16,172 nucleotides of DNA from JAAYDS01 sp039680625 (GCA_039680625.1 JBDKSN010000050.1:1-16172), one strand, 5' to 3'. Counted from the first letter of the stretch, positions 1-7,650 are shown. A program made the numbers and translations. The notes: generated from the letters alone by a model not told the origin.

Positions 1-1006
1 GCGCCACGTTGCCCCCCATCCAGAAGAACACCAGCATCACCACACCCTGCAACGCGCACATCGCGATCAATGCCGCCTTGCGGCCGATACGATCCGATAT
101 GGAGCCCCAGATGATGCGCCCCAGGCCGTTGGCGATCGAGTAGAACACGCCCATTGCCGTGCCGGCGATGGCCTCTGCCTCGCCCTCGCTGAGTTGGCTC
201 ACCTCGCGGAGACGATCGGTGCTGAACAGCTTGATGTTGCCGATGGTCATCAGCCCCGCCATCGCTGAAAAGACGAACATGAGCCACAGCACATAGAATT
301 GCCCCTGCCGCAGCATCTGGCTTGGACCCAAGTCCGGACCGCCGATGGCACTCGATGCCGTGCTGCTGCTCGTGGGCTGCCACCCCGCAGGCCGATAGCC
401 CGGAGGCGGGTTGACCATCCACAGCGAACCGAGCACCACCGCGGCGGCAAACACCACACCATACAAGACGAACGTGCCCGACACGCCGAGCCTCTCGATC
501 AGATGGCCCCAGTCGCCAGCCAACTTGATCCAGATCAGCGCCCCAAAGCCAAAACCGGCCACGCCCAAGCCCGTGATCAACCCCTTCTTGTCGGGGAACC
601 ACTTGATGCCCACGGCGATCGGGCACACATAACCCAGGCCAATGCCTGCCCCCCCGATGAGGCCGATGAACACCAGTTGGTTGATAAAGTGGCCAAAGAG
701 CGCATCTTTCAACAGACCGGCCAGCACATAGCCCGCGCCCAACACCAGGCCGCCCGTCAGCGCCACGATGCGCGGCCCAGACCGGGCCTGCCAACGCCCA
801 GCCAGCACCATCACGATCGCAAAGCTCGCCAATCCGACGGAGAAGATGGCCTGCGTCTGGGTCTTGGTGAACAGAAATGGCTCTTTGAGCAGGTCATTGG
901 TAAAGGCGCTCCAGGCATAGATCGCGCCCAGACACAGCTGGATCAGCACCGCCCCTACGACCACCCACCAGCGATTGAAACTACGCGGCTCCTTGCTTGC
1001 AGACAT
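1..1006 (-). CDS. OFA-family MFS carboxylate transporter (partial, C-terminus beyond left edge)
   Basis: Inner-membrane major facilitator of the oxalate/formate antiporter (OFA) family. The frame starts at ATG 1006 and stays open to base 2, giving 335 residues with no stop, so the C-terminus lies outside the window. The N-terminus (about residues 12-35) carries the family signature RWWVVV followed by QLCLGAIYAWSAF. Several hydrophobic helices follow, with a long hydrophilic centre (PPPGYRPAGW plus a Ser/Ala-rich loop). Near the visible end is the MFS motif A variant GRIIWGSISDRIGRK. An AGGAGGG ribosome site (plus 1014-1020) lies 7 nt before the ATG. It sits 91 nt downstream of acs on the same strand, so a shared transcript is likely. 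Known OFA members move oxalate/formate, lactate or pyruvate; the acs neighbour suggests acetate or another monocarboxylate here, which is inference. The family call is strong, the substrate is not. Confidence 0.85.
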   Translation of the reverse strand, partial: MSASKEPRSFNRWWVVVGAVLIQLCLGAIYAWSAFTNDLLKEPFLFTKTQTQAIFSVGLASFAIVMVLAGRWQARSGPRIVALTGGLVLGAGYVLAGLLKDALFGHFINQLVFIGLIGGAGIGLGYVCPIAVGIKWFPDKKGLITGLGVAGFGFGALIWIKLAGDWGHLIERLGVSGTFVLYGVVFAAAVVLGSLWMVNPPPGYRPAGWQPTSSSTASSAIGGPDLGPSQMLRQGQFYVLWLMFVFSAMAGLMTIGNIKLFSTDRLREVSQLSEGEAEAIAGTAMGVFYSIANGLGRIIWGSISDRIGRKAALIAMCALQGVVMLVFFWMGGNVA

Positions 1007-1037
1007 GCTCGCGCCCTCCTACCGAGAGCTGATAGAC

Positions 1038-1083
1038 AGCGCGCCCGCCTGTCTGCCAGGGTCAGCAGCACAGCGGGCGCGCT
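1038..1083 (-). repeat. Intercistronic hairpin between acs and the OFA transporter
   Basis: A perfect 11-bp inverted repeat: AGCGCGCCCGC at 1038-1048 and its complement at 1073-1083, separated by 24 nt. It is very G+C-rich and lies just after the acs stop and before the transporter ribosome site. No T-run follows on the minus strand, so a classical intrinsic terminator is unlikely. An mRNA-processing or stabilising element, or partial attenuation that sets the transporter level relative to acs, is possible. Confidence 0.5.
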
Positions 1084-1097
1084 CAGATCTCTACTGG

Positions 1098-3059
1098 CTA
1101 GACACGTCCCTTGATCAGCGTCTCGACGACGCTGGGATCAGCCAACGTCGAGATGTCGCCCAGATTGCTGGTATCTCCTTCAGCAACTTTGCGCAGGATG
1201 CGCCTCATGATCTTGCCACTGCGCGTCTTGGGCAGGGCATCGGCAAACTGGATCCAGTCTGGTCGGGCAGTAGGCCCGATCTCTTTGCGCACATGGTCGA
1301 GCAGCTCTTTGACCAGCTTGTCGCTCTTCTCGACGCCTTCGTGCAGCGTCACATAGGCATAGAGCGCCTGCCCCTTGATGTCGTGCGGGCGGCCAACCAC
1401 GGCGGCCTCGGCGACAGCCGGGTGGCTCACCAAGGCGCTCTCGACCTCGGCGGTGCCGATGCGGTGGCCCGAAACGTTGACCACGTCATCGATGCGGCCC
1501 TGCAACCAATAGTCCCCATCTTCATCTTTGATGCACCCATCACCCGTAAAGTACAGGTCGTTGTACATGGTAAAGTAAGTGTCGATGAAGCGATCATGGT
1601 CGCCCCAAGTGGTGCGCATGATGCCGGGCCAGGGCTTTTTGATGCAGAGCTTGCCGCTCTCACCGATGGCGCATTCCGTACCATCGTCGCGGAGGATGAT
1701 TGGCTCCACGCCAAAGAACGGCTTGGAGGCGCTCGCCGGCTTGAGGGTCATCGCGCCGGGCAGCGGCGTGATCAGGATGCCGCCAGTCTCTGTTTGCCAC
1801 CAGGTATCGACGATAGGGCACCGCCCATGGCCGATGTTGTCATAGAACCAGAGCCACGCCGCCGGGTTGATCGGCTCGCCCACCGAGCCCAACAGCCGCA
1901 GGCTCGACAGGTCGCTCTTTTGCACCCATTCGAGACCCTGGCTGGCCAGTGAACGGATGACCGTCGGCGCCGTGTAAAAGATCGTCACCTGGAACTTGTC
2001 GATAATCTGCCAGAAGCGACTATTGTCGGGCCACGAGGGCACGCCCTCGAACATGAGGCTCGTGGCGCCGTTGGCCAGTGGCCCGTAGACGATATAGGTA
2101 TGACCGGTGATCCAGCCTACATCGGCGGTGCACCAGTAGGTGTCTTCGTCATGGATATCAAAGATGTATTTGTGGGTAACCGCGGCATAGGTCAGATAGC
2201 CGCCTGTGGTGTGCAACACGCCCTTGGGCTGGCCGGTAGACCCTGAGGTGTAGAGGATGAACAGCGGGTCTTCAGCGTTCATCACCTCTGCAGGGCAGTT
2301 AGCCGACGCAGCCGCCATCTCATCATGCCACCAGGTGTCGCGGCCCTCCGTCATGGGCACCGGATCGTCTGTCCGGCGGACGACGATCTGGCTCTCGACC
2401 GTGGGGCAGGTGAGCAAGGCTTCATCGCATGTCGTCTTGAGCGCGATCTTACGGCCGGCACGAAGGGAGACGTTGCTCGTAATGAGCAGCTTGCAGTCAG
2501 AATCACGAATGCGGCTGGCGAGCGCTGCAGCGCTGAACCCCGCAAACACCACTGAATGAATGGCACCGATCCGCGTGCAGGCCAGCATAGCGATGGCCAA
2601 CTCGGGGATCATCGGCAGATAGATAGCCACCCGGTCGCCCTTGCCCACGCCCTTGCTCTTGAGCACGTTGGCGAACTTACACACCTCACGGTGCAAGTCC
2701 TGATAAGTGAGAATGCGCACATCATCCTCAGGCTCACCCTGCCAGATGATGGCTGCCTTGTTCTTGCGCCAAGTCTTGAGATGCCGATCCAGACAGTTGT
2801 AAGAAAGGTTGAGCTGGCCATCCTCGAACCACTTGGTGTCGATGATGCGGTTTTCGGTATCCCAGGTGTATTCGCGACCCTTGGTCGGCGGAGTAAACCA
2901 GTCCAGCGTCTCAGCCATCTTGAGCCAAAAGTCATCTGGGTGCTCGATAGACTCGCGATACATCTCCTCATACTGCGCGAGAGAGCTGATCCACGCGTTG
3001 GCAGCAAAAGACGCGGGGGGCGGGAACTTGGTACGATCGAGACCGACATCTGCGGGCAT
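1098..3059 (-). CDS. acs: Acetyl-CoA synthetase, AMP-forming
   Basis: Cytosolic enzyme that activates acetate: acetate + ATP + CoA gives acetyl-CoA + AMP + PPi through an acetyl-adenylate. From the chosen start it is 653 aa, the normal family length. Visible motifs in order: P-loop YTSGSTGQPKGV; TADVGWITGHTYIVYGPL; DTWWQTETGG in the substrate/ATP site; YFTGDGCIKDEDGDYWLQGR with the hinge Asp; NVSGHRIGTAEVESAL; and the C-terminal PKTRSGKIMRRILRK whose lysine (about residue 616) is the residue adenylated-intermediate chemistry needs and which is reversibly acetylated in characterised Acs enzymes. A GTG at 3068 would extend the frame by three residues, but it lies inside the AGGAGGT ribosome site; ATG 3059 has that site 7 nt upstream and is preferred. 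The gene is divergent from an ADP-forming ligase and is followed by an OFA transporter. Function is very secure. Confidence 0.97.
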   Translation of the reverse strand: MPADVGLDRTKFPPPASFAANAWISSLAQYEEMYRESIEHPDDFWLKMAETLDWFTPPTKGREYTWDTENRIIDTKWFEDGQLNLSYNCLDRHLKTWRKNKAAIIWQGEPEDDVRILTYQDLHREVCKFANVLKSKGVGKGDRVAIYLPMIPELAIAMLACTRIGAIHSVVFAGFSAAALASRIRDSDCKLLITSNVSLRAGRKIALKTTCDEALLTCPTVESQIVVRRTDDPVPMTEGRDTWWHDEMAAASANCPAEVMNAEDPLFILYTSGSTGQPKGVLHTTGGYLTYAAVTHKYIFDIHDEDTYWCTADVGWITGHTYIVYGPLANGATSLMFEGVPSWPDNSRFWQIIDKFQVTIFYTAPTVIRSLASQGLEWVQKSDLSSLRLLGSVGEPINPAAWLWFYDNIGHGRCPIVDTWWQTETGGILITPLPGAMTLKPASASKPFFGVEPIILRDDGTECAIGESGKLCIKKPWPGIMRTTWGDHDRFIDTYFTMYNDLYFTGDGCIKDEDGDYWLQGRIDDVVNVSGHRIGTAEVESALVSHPAVAEAAVVGRPHDIKGQALYAYVTLHEGVEKSDKLVKELLDHVRKEIGPTARPDWIQFADALPKTRSGKIMRRILRKVAEGDTSNLGDISTLADPSVVETLIKGRV

Positions 3060-3176
3060 GTTCAGCACCTCCTAGAGCCTGCGATTCGACGCCGATGCCT
3101 TCCTTGGCCTCTTGAATGGCGCCCTCGGACCCAACGCTTGGCATCATCCAGGTCAGAGGTTGGCAAGTTCAGAGCC

Positions 3177-3205
3177 AGTGTATCAACTATTGAAAACGCT
3201 GTCAA
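3177..3205 (-). promoter_or_regulatory. Promoter of acs (minus strand)
   Basis: Read on the minus strand: a perfect -35 TTGACA (plus 3200-3205), a 17-nt spacer, and -10 TACACT (plus 3177-3182) preceded by TGA, an extended -10 (TGN). The predicted transcription start is near 3170, giving a leader of about 110 nt before acs. The surrounding DNA is A+T-rich relative to the coding sequence on both sides. Confidence 0.75.
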
Positions 3206-3208
3206 TAG
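3187..3208. promoter_or_regulatory. Inverted repeat overlapping the acs -35 box (candidate operator)
   Basis: CTATTGA at 3187-3193 and TCAATAG at 3202-3208 form a perfect 7-bp inverted repeat with an 8-nt centre. It covers the acs -35 box and much of the spacer, the place where a repressor would block RNA polymerase. GAAAACG-type direct repeats run through and beside it (3192-3198, 3214-3220 and a GAAAAACG at 3220-3227). No regulator gene is visible nearby, so the binding protein is unknown. Confidence 0.4.
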
Positions 3209-3270
3209 CTTTCGAAAACGAAAAACGCTACAACCCAAGGAAAACCAACGCACGGGCAGCCAGGAGCCTT

Positions 3271-3299
3271 TTGCCCGGCCATCTCAAGAGGTGTAAGAT
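3271..3299 (+). promoter_or_regulatory. Promoter of the ADP-forming ligase gene
   Basis: TTGCCC (3271-3276), a 17-nt spacer and TAAGAT (3294-3299), each four of six matches to the sigma-70 consensus. The predicted start is near 3306, leaving a short leader of about 25 nt that carries the ribosome site AAGGGG (3319-3324), 7 nt before ATG 3332. Confidence 0.5.
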
Positions 3300-3331
3300 A
3301 CCGGTCGCAATTAGCTAGAAGGGGTACCGGA

Positions 3332-5428
3332 ATGTCCAAACTAGACATGTTCTTCCATCCTGACGGCGTAGCGATCATCGGCGCTTCGACCAATCCCTCC
3401 AAGATTGGCTATCAGATTCTGAGCAACCTGCGCAGAAGCGGTTACCAGGGCGGCATCTACCCGGTGAATCCTGGCGCGGCCGAGATCCTCGGCCTCAAGT
3501 GCTATGCATCGATCTTGGACGTGCCTGGGCATGTGGATCAAGCGGTGATCGTCATTCCGGCCAAGGGCGTACCCGCCGTGATCGAGGATTGCGGCAAGAA
3601 GGGCGTCAAGGGCGTCGTCGTGATCACAGCTGGCTTCCGTGAGTCAGGGCCTGAAGGCCAAGCGCTCGAAGCCCAGGCTCTAGAGGTTGCCGCGCGCTAC
3701 AACATGCGCATGATTGGCCCCAACTGCCTTGGCTTGATGGACATGTGGACCCCTCTCGATACCTCCTTCGCCCCCGCCATGACCGCCGCCGGCTATATCG
3801 CCTTTACCTCGCAATCTGGCGCCCTGGGCACAGCCGTGCTCGACTATGCCCTCGAGAACAATATCGGCATGTCGCGCTTCATCAGCTTGGGCAACAAGGC
3901 CGACGTCGATGAGGCTGCGCTCTACGAAGACTGCCAAGCCGACCCCCGCACCAAGGTCATCATCTCGTATGTCGAGGGCGTCAAAAACGGCACGGACTTT
4001 ATGCACAGGGCCAGCGAGACGGCGCGCGTCAAGCCGATCATCGCCGTCAAGTCGGGCCGCACCGCCTCGGGCTCCAAGGCCGTCTCGTCACACACGGGCA
4101 GCCTGGCTGGCTCTGACGCCGCGTACGACGCGGCCTTTATTCAGTCGGGCGTCATCCGCGCCAATTCGGTGCAAGAGATGTTTGACTTTTCTACCGCTTT
4201 TGCCTATCAGCCCTTGCTCAAGGGCAACCGCATCTGCGTGGTGACCAATGCCGGCGGCCCCGGCGTCATGGCCACCGACGCCCTCGAAAGCCAGCAGTTG
4301 CTGCTCGCCGAGCTGCTCCCCGAGACCGAGGCCACCTTGGCCAAGGCTCTGCCCGCCGCCGCCAGCACCCACAACCCGGTGGATGTGTTGGGTGACGCCA
4401 CGGCCGAGCGCTATCGCGCAGCCATCCGTGAGGTGTTGCAAGATCCGAACGTCGATGGCGTCTTGGTCATCCTCACGCCGCAGTCGAACACTGAGGTGCT
4501 CGAGTCGGCTCAGGTGCTGATCGAAGAGACTCGAGGCGCAGACAAACCCGTGTTGGCCTGCTGGATGGGTGGCCATGTCATCAGCCGCGCTGTGGACCTG
4601 TTGAGCCGCAGCAGCATCCCGACCTACCCCTTCCCCGAGCGAGCCATCGCCGCCATGGGCGCCATGTATCGCTATGGCAACTGGCGTCAACGGCCAGAGA
4701 GCGCCGTCGAGACGTTTGACGTCGACAAGACCGCCGTGGCCAACCTCTTTGCGCGCATCCGCGCCGAAGGCCGTAACTCTATCGGCGACTCTGAAGCGCA
4801 AGACATCATGAAGGCCTATGGCATCACCACGCCGCGCTCGGCCGTCACCGCCACCCCCGACGAGGCGGTGGCCTATTGCCATCAGATCGGCTATCCCGTG
4901 GTGATGAAGATCGCCTCGCCTGACATCTTGCACAAGTCCGATGTGGGCGGCATCATCGTCAACGTCAAGAACGATGACGAAGCGCGCGCGGCCTTTGATA
5001 CTCTCATCGCTCGGGCCAGGGCAGCCAGGCCTAACGCCACCATCTGGGGCGCTCAGATTCAAGAGATGATCACCGATGCCCGTGAGATCATCATCGGCAT
5101 GAATCGCGACCCGCAGTTCGGTCCGCTGGTCATGTTCGGCCTGGGTGGCATCTATGTCGAGGTCCTCAAAGACGTCACCTTCCGCATCGCCCCCATGACC
5201 CGTGCCCACGCCAAAGACATGGTCGCGAACATTCGCACCAACAAGCTGCTCACCGGCGTGCGCGGCCAGGCGCCGTCTGATCTCGATGCCATCGTCGACA
5301 CGATTCTGCGCGTCAGCCAACTCGTGACTGACTTTCCCGAGATCGCCGAGCTCGACATCAACCCCGTGTTGGTGCGCGCGGCTGGCCAGGGCGCCGTCGC
5401 CGTGGACATGCGCCTGATCCTCAGCTAG
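3332..5428 (+). CDS. acdA: Acetate-CoA ligase (ADP-forming), fused alpha-beta chain
   Basis: Reversible acyl-CoA synthetase that couples acetyl-CoA + ADP + Pi to acetate + ATP + CoA; in the ATP-forming direction it conserves energy during acetate excretion. At 698 aa it is the single-chain form. Order: CoA-binding Rossmann domain (residues about 7-100, GVAIIGAS near the start), GPNCLG at 129-134, the succinyl-CoA-synthetase-like region with catalytic His254 in SSHTGSLAGSDAAYD, a second flavodoxin-like part (about 300-460), and an ATP-grasp domain (about 485-698) with the second phosphate-relay His534 in LHKSDVGGI and the closing ELDINPVLV. No GNAT domain is attached, which separates it from Pat-type lysine acetyltransferases that share this core. 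The gene is divergent from acs. Enzymes of this fused type are known from archaea and, as I recall, from Chloroflexus. Substrate may include other acyl groups; acetate is favoured by context. The symbol is family-based. Confidence 0.9.
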   Translation: MSKLDMFFHPDGVAIIGASTNPSKIGYQILSNLRRSGYQGGIYPVNPGAAEILGLKCYASILDVPGHVDQAVIVIPAKGVPAVIEDCGKKGVKGVVVITAGFRESGPEGQALEAQALEVAARYNMRMIGPNCLGLMDMWTPLDTSFAPAMTAAGYIAFTSQSGALGTAVLDYALENNIGMSRFISLGNKADVDEAALYEDCQADPRTKVIISYVEGVKNGTDFMHRASETARVKPIIAVKSGRTASGSKAVSSHTGSLAGSDAAYDAAFIQSGVIRANSVQEMFDFSTAFAYQPLLKGNRICVVTNAGGPGVMATDALESQQLLLAELLPETEATLAKALPAAASTHNPVDVLGDATAERYRAAIREVLQDPNVDGVLVILTPQSNTEVLESAQVLIEETRGADKPVLACWMGGHVISRAVDLLSRSSIPTYPFPERAIAAMGAMYRYGNWRQRPESAVETFDVDKTAVANLFARIRAEGRNSIGDSEAQDIMKAYGITTPRSAVTATPDEAVAYCHQIGYPVVMKIASPDILHKSDVGGIIVNVKNDDEARAAFDTLIARARAARPNATIWGAQIQEMITDAREIIIGMNRDPQFGPLVMFGLGGIYVEVLKDVTFRIAPMTRAHAKDMVANIRTNKLLTGVRGQAPSDLDAIVDTILRVSQLVTDFPEIAELDINPVLVRAAGQGAVAVDMRLILS

Positions 5429-5480
5429 GTTCAGATGAGCGACAGGGCGGCGATCGACGCTGTCACGCTTCTGCCTCACC

Positions 5481-5507
5481 AAGAGCCTCTCATCGAAGAG
5501 GCTCTTT
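5481..5507 (+). terminator. Intrinsic terminator after the ADP-forming ligase gene
   Basis: A perfect 10-bp stem: AAGAGCCTCT (5481-5490), six-base loop CATCGA, AGAGGCTCTT (5497-5506), with the stem end running into TTTT (5504-5507). It lies 52 nt after the acdA stop and 41 nt before the eno start. The leading A-pair makes a weak bidirectional role possible. It implies that eno is transcribed separately, although I see no convincing eno promoter in the remaining space. Confidence 0.8.
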
Positions 5508-5547
5508 TAGGATGATATCCGCGACAGAGATAGAGAGGAGTTTCATC

Positions 5548-6834
5548 ATGACGATCATCACCAGTGTCATTGGTCGTGAGGTGCTAGACTCGCGCGGCAA
5601 CCCCACCGTCGAGGTAGAGGTCGAACTCGCTTCCGGCGCGATGGGTCGCGCCATAGTGCCTTCGGGCGCCTCGACAGGCGACTATGAGGCCGTCGAGCTT
5701 CGCGATGGCGACAAGTCGCGTTATGGCGGCAAGGGCGTGCTCAAGGCCGTAGAGAACGTCAACGACGTCATCGGCCCCGAGCTCGAAGGGCTCGACGCGC
5801 TCGAGCAGATCGCTATCGACCGTCTGATGTGCGACCTCGATGGCACCCCGAACAAAGGGCGCCTGGGCGCCAACGCCATCCTGGGCGTATCGCTGGCGGT
5901 GGCCAAGGCTGCTGCCGAGGCCCTTGGCCTACCGCTGTATCGCTACCTGGGTGGCGTCAACGCGCACGTGTTGCCTGTACCGATGATGAACATCTTGAAC
6001 GGTGGCAAGCACGCCGAGAACTCGACCGACCTGCAAGAGTTCATGATCATGCCCGTGGGCGCGCCCTCGTTCCGCGAGTGCGTGCGCTGGAGCGCCGAGA
6101 TCTATCAGGCCCTCAAGCAAGTCCTGCACAACAAAGGGCTGAATACCAACGTGGGCGACGAAGGCGGCTTTGCTCCGTCGCTCAGCTCGAACGCCATGGC
6201 TATCGAAGTCATCCTCGAAGCTATCGAGCGCGCCGGTCGCCGCCCGGGCCAAGACGTATTCATCGCCCTGGACCCCGCCTCCAGCGAGCTGTATGGCGAA
6301 GACGGCAAGTACCATCTGCCTCGCGAGGGCCGCGTGATGACCTCTGATGAGATGATCGACTTTTATGCCGAGTGGGTCGACAAGTACCCCATCATCTCGA
6401 TCGAGGATGGCCTCGACCAGAATGACTGGGAGGGCTGGAAGAAGCTCGTAGCTCGCCTGGGCGACCGCGTGCAGTTGGTGGGCGACGACCTCTTGGTGAC
6501 CAACGTGCTCAAGGTGCAACGGGCGATCGACGAACGCGCCGCCAACGCCCTGCTCTGCAAGGTCAACCAGATCGGCAGCCTCACCGAAGCGATCGAGGCG
6601 GTCGATATGGCCCACCGTGCCGGCTGGGCCAGCATCGTGTCACACCGTTCGGGCGAGAGCGAAGACGCTACCATCGCCGACATCGTGGTGGGCTTGAACA
6701 CGGGCCAGATCAAGACCGGCGCCCCTTGCCGCAGCGACCGTGTGGCCAAGTACAACCAGCTCATGCGCATCGAAGAAGAGCTCGGCGGGGTCGCCGAGTA
6801 CCCGGGGCTCAGGGCCTTCCGCGTCCGCCGCTAG
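5548..6834 (+). CDS. eno: Enolase (phosphopyruvate hydratase)
   Basis: Glycolytic and gluconeogenic enzyme converting 2-phosphoglycerate to phosphoenolpyruvate and water. It is 428 aa from the chosen start, a usual length. Motifs seen: DSRGNPTVEVEVEL near the N-terminus; SGASTGDYEAVELRDGD (flexible loop 1); GDEGGFAP with the catalytic Glu at about residue 205; ALDPASSELY and SIEDGLDQNDWEGW and LVGDDLLVTN, which carry the three Mg ligands; LCKVNQIGSLTEAI with the catalytic base Lys338; SHRSGESEDATIADIVVG with His366. An in-frame ATG at 5512 would add 12 residues with no ribosome site and would start almost inside the preceding terminator; ATG 5548 has AGAGGAG (5534-5540) 7 nt upstream and begins in the conserved fold, so it is preferred. 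A second, unrelated function as part of an RNA degradosome is not testable here. Confidence 0.97.
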   Translation: MTIITSVIGREVLDSRGNPTVEVEVELASGAMGRAIVPSGASTGDYEAVELRDGDKSRYGGKGVLKAVENVNDVIGPELEGLDALEQIAIDRLMCDLDGTPNKGRLGANAILGVSLAVAKAAAEALGLPLYRYLGGVNAHVLPVPMMNILNGGKHAENSTDLQEFMIMPVGAPSFRECVRWSAEIYQALKQVLHNKGLNTNVGDEGGFAPSLSSNAMAIEVILEAIERAGRRPGQDVFIALDPASSELYGEDGKYHLPREGRVMTSDEMIDFYAEWVDKYPIISIEDGLDQNDWEGWKKLVARLGDRVQLVGDDLLVTNVLKVQRAIDERAANALLCKVNQIGSLTEAIEAVDMAHRAGWASIVSHRSGESEDATIADIVVGLNTGQIKTGAPCRSDRVAKYNQLMRIEEELGGVAEYPGLRAFRVRR

Positions 6835-6868
6835 GCGCCCGACGTCGGTTGTCGTTGGCTCATTGCCG

Positions 6869-6901
6869 GCCCCCTCATCGTCAACTTGACGGTGAGGGGG
6901 C
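6869..6901 (+). terminator. Long hairpin at the 3' end of eno (terminator-like)
   Basis: Arms 6869-6883 and 6887-6901 pair over 15 positions, 14 Watson-Crick and one U-G (6878/6892), around a three-base loop ACT. It begins 35 nt after the eno stop. No T-run follows, so it is either a weak or factor-assisted terminator or a 3'-end protecting structure. Its descending arm contains the -35 box of the following promoter. Confidence 0.6.
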
Positions 6902-6914
6902 TCCTACCTATAAT
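6886..6914 (+). promoter_or_regulatory. Promoter of rpsU and the downstream operon
   Basis: TTGACG (6886-6891), exactly 17 nt, then a perfect TATAAT (6909-6914). The predicted start is near 6921, giving a leader of about 61 nt before rpsU. This is the best match to a sigma-70 promoter on the plus strand of the window, consistent with a strongly expressed ribosomal protein operon. Confidence 0.85.
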
Positions 6915-6920
6915 CTAACG

Positions 6921-6981
6921 GTCAAATCGGAGAAGGCTCCGCATCGACCGATGCAAATCCGAGCAAGAAGGGGGGATCCCT
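6921..6981 (+). promoter_or_regulatory. Structured leader of rpsU
   Basis: Two small adjacent hairpins can form: CGGAG (6928-6932) with CTCCG (6937-6941), and GCATCG (6941-6946) with CGATGC (6949-6954). AAATCGGAG (6924-6932) and AAATCCGAG (6955-6963) are near-repeats bracketing them. The ribosome site AAGGGGGGA follows immediately. The compact leader could be an autoregulatory site for S21 or simply a structured 5' end; I do not recognise a named leader family. Confidence 0.3.
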
Positions 6982-7188
6982 GTGGCGCGTGTCTACATTG
7001 ACCAGGGAGAGTCTTTCGAGAGCGCCCTCAAGCGCTTCAAGAAGGCCGTCCAGGAGGACCGGATTCTCTCTGAGGTTCGGCGTCGCCGCTTTTACGAAAA
7101 GCCCAGCCAACTCCGCAAGCGTGAGAAGGCTGCCAAGCGTCGCAAGAGCCGCCGGACGACAATGAAGGATTTGCAGCGCAAGTACTAG
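6982..7188 (+). CDS. rpsU: 30S ribosomal protein S21
   Basis: Small basic protein of the 30S subunit, positioned near the anti-Shine-Dalgarno end of 16S rRNA and needed for normal initiation. It is 68 aa, within the family range. Recognisable features: the N-terminal VYIDQGESFESALKRFKK, the RRRRFYEKPSQLRKRE core and a very basic C-terminal helix (KAAKRRKSRRTT). The start is GTG with a G-rich ribosome site (about 6969-6976) 5-6 nt upstream; no ATG in frame gives a better N-terminus. It is the first gene after a near-consensus promoter, and is followed by yqeY after 18 nt, a pairing found in many bacteria. Confidence 0.95.
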   Translation: MARVYIDQGESFESALKRFKKAVQEDRILSEVRRRRFYEKPSQLRKREKAAKRRKSRRTTMKDLQRKY

Positions 7189-7206
7189 CCGCCGCAAAGG
7201 AGTGGC

Positions 7207-7650
7207 ATGGCCCTGGCTGACCGGCTATTGTCCGATCTGAGAGATGCGATGCGCGCCCACGATGTCGTTGTGCGCGATACCCTTCGCCTGACCCGATCGG
7301 CCATTCAATATGCCGAGATCGAACTCCAGCGCCCTGCCACAGACGAAGAGGTGTTGGCCATCATCAGGCGCGAGATCAAGCGCCGCCATGAAGCCATCGA
7401 CCTCTTTCGACAGGGTAAACGCGAGGACCTGGCTGCCGCTGAAGAGGCGCAGATTCAGGTCCTCGAACGCTATCTGCCGCAGCAACTCTCCCACGATGAG
7501 GTCGCTGCCGTGCTCCGAGAGCTCGCCACTGAGATGGGCCTCACCTCCAAGGCGCAGCTCGGCCAGTTGATGCGGGCAGCAATGGCGCGCTTGAAGGGCC
7601 AGGCTGATGGTGCCTTGGTCAACCAGGTCGCGCAAGAGATCCTCAGTTAG
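7207..7650 (+). CDS. yqeY: GatB/YqeY domain protein
   Basis: A 147-aa protein of the YqeY family, related to the C-terminal tail domain of the GatB and GatE amidotransferase subunits. The family fold is an N-terminal helical part (LLSDLRDAMRAHDVVVRDTL) with a central conserved stretch (REIKRRHEAIDLFRQGKR, then the LERYLPQQLS motif) and a helical C-terminal half (KAQLGQLMRAAMARLKG). By analogy with the GatB tail it may contact tRNA, but the cellular role is not established. The start has AAAGGAG (7195-7201) 5 nt upstream. It follows rpsU closely, the usual arrangement, and precedes the pgpH-type gene after 57 nt without a visible terminator. Confidence 0.92.
   Translation: MALADRLLSDLRDAMRAHDVVVRDTLRLTRSAIQYAEIELQRPATDEEVLAIIRREIKRRHEAIDLFRQGKREDLAAAEEAQIQVLERYLPQQLSHDEVAAVLRELATEMGLTSKAQLGQLMRAAMARLKGQADGALVNQVAQEILS

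Noticed and set aside
299..1114. Plus-strand open frame of 271 codons over the transporter
   Set aside because: Antisense shadow of the OFA transporter, whose minus-strand reading has clear membrane helices and family signature.
3060..3068. GTG start for acs, three codons upstream
   Set aside because: It lies inside the AGGAGGT ribosome site that serves ATG 3059 at ideal spacing.
2556..3296. Plus-strand open frame of 246 codons over the start of acs
   Set aside because: It is antisense to acs, crosses both divergent promoters and shows no family motif.
4088..5482. Long minus-strand open frame (464 codons) opposite the ADP-forming ligase gene
   Set aside because: Translation is rich in His, Asp, Gly and Ala with no recognisable domain; it is the antisense shadow of a well-supported gene with strong third-position G/C bias.
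5512..5547. Upstream in-frame ATG for eno
   Set aside because: No ribosome site, only five bases after the terminator, and it adds 12 residues outside the conserved enolase start.
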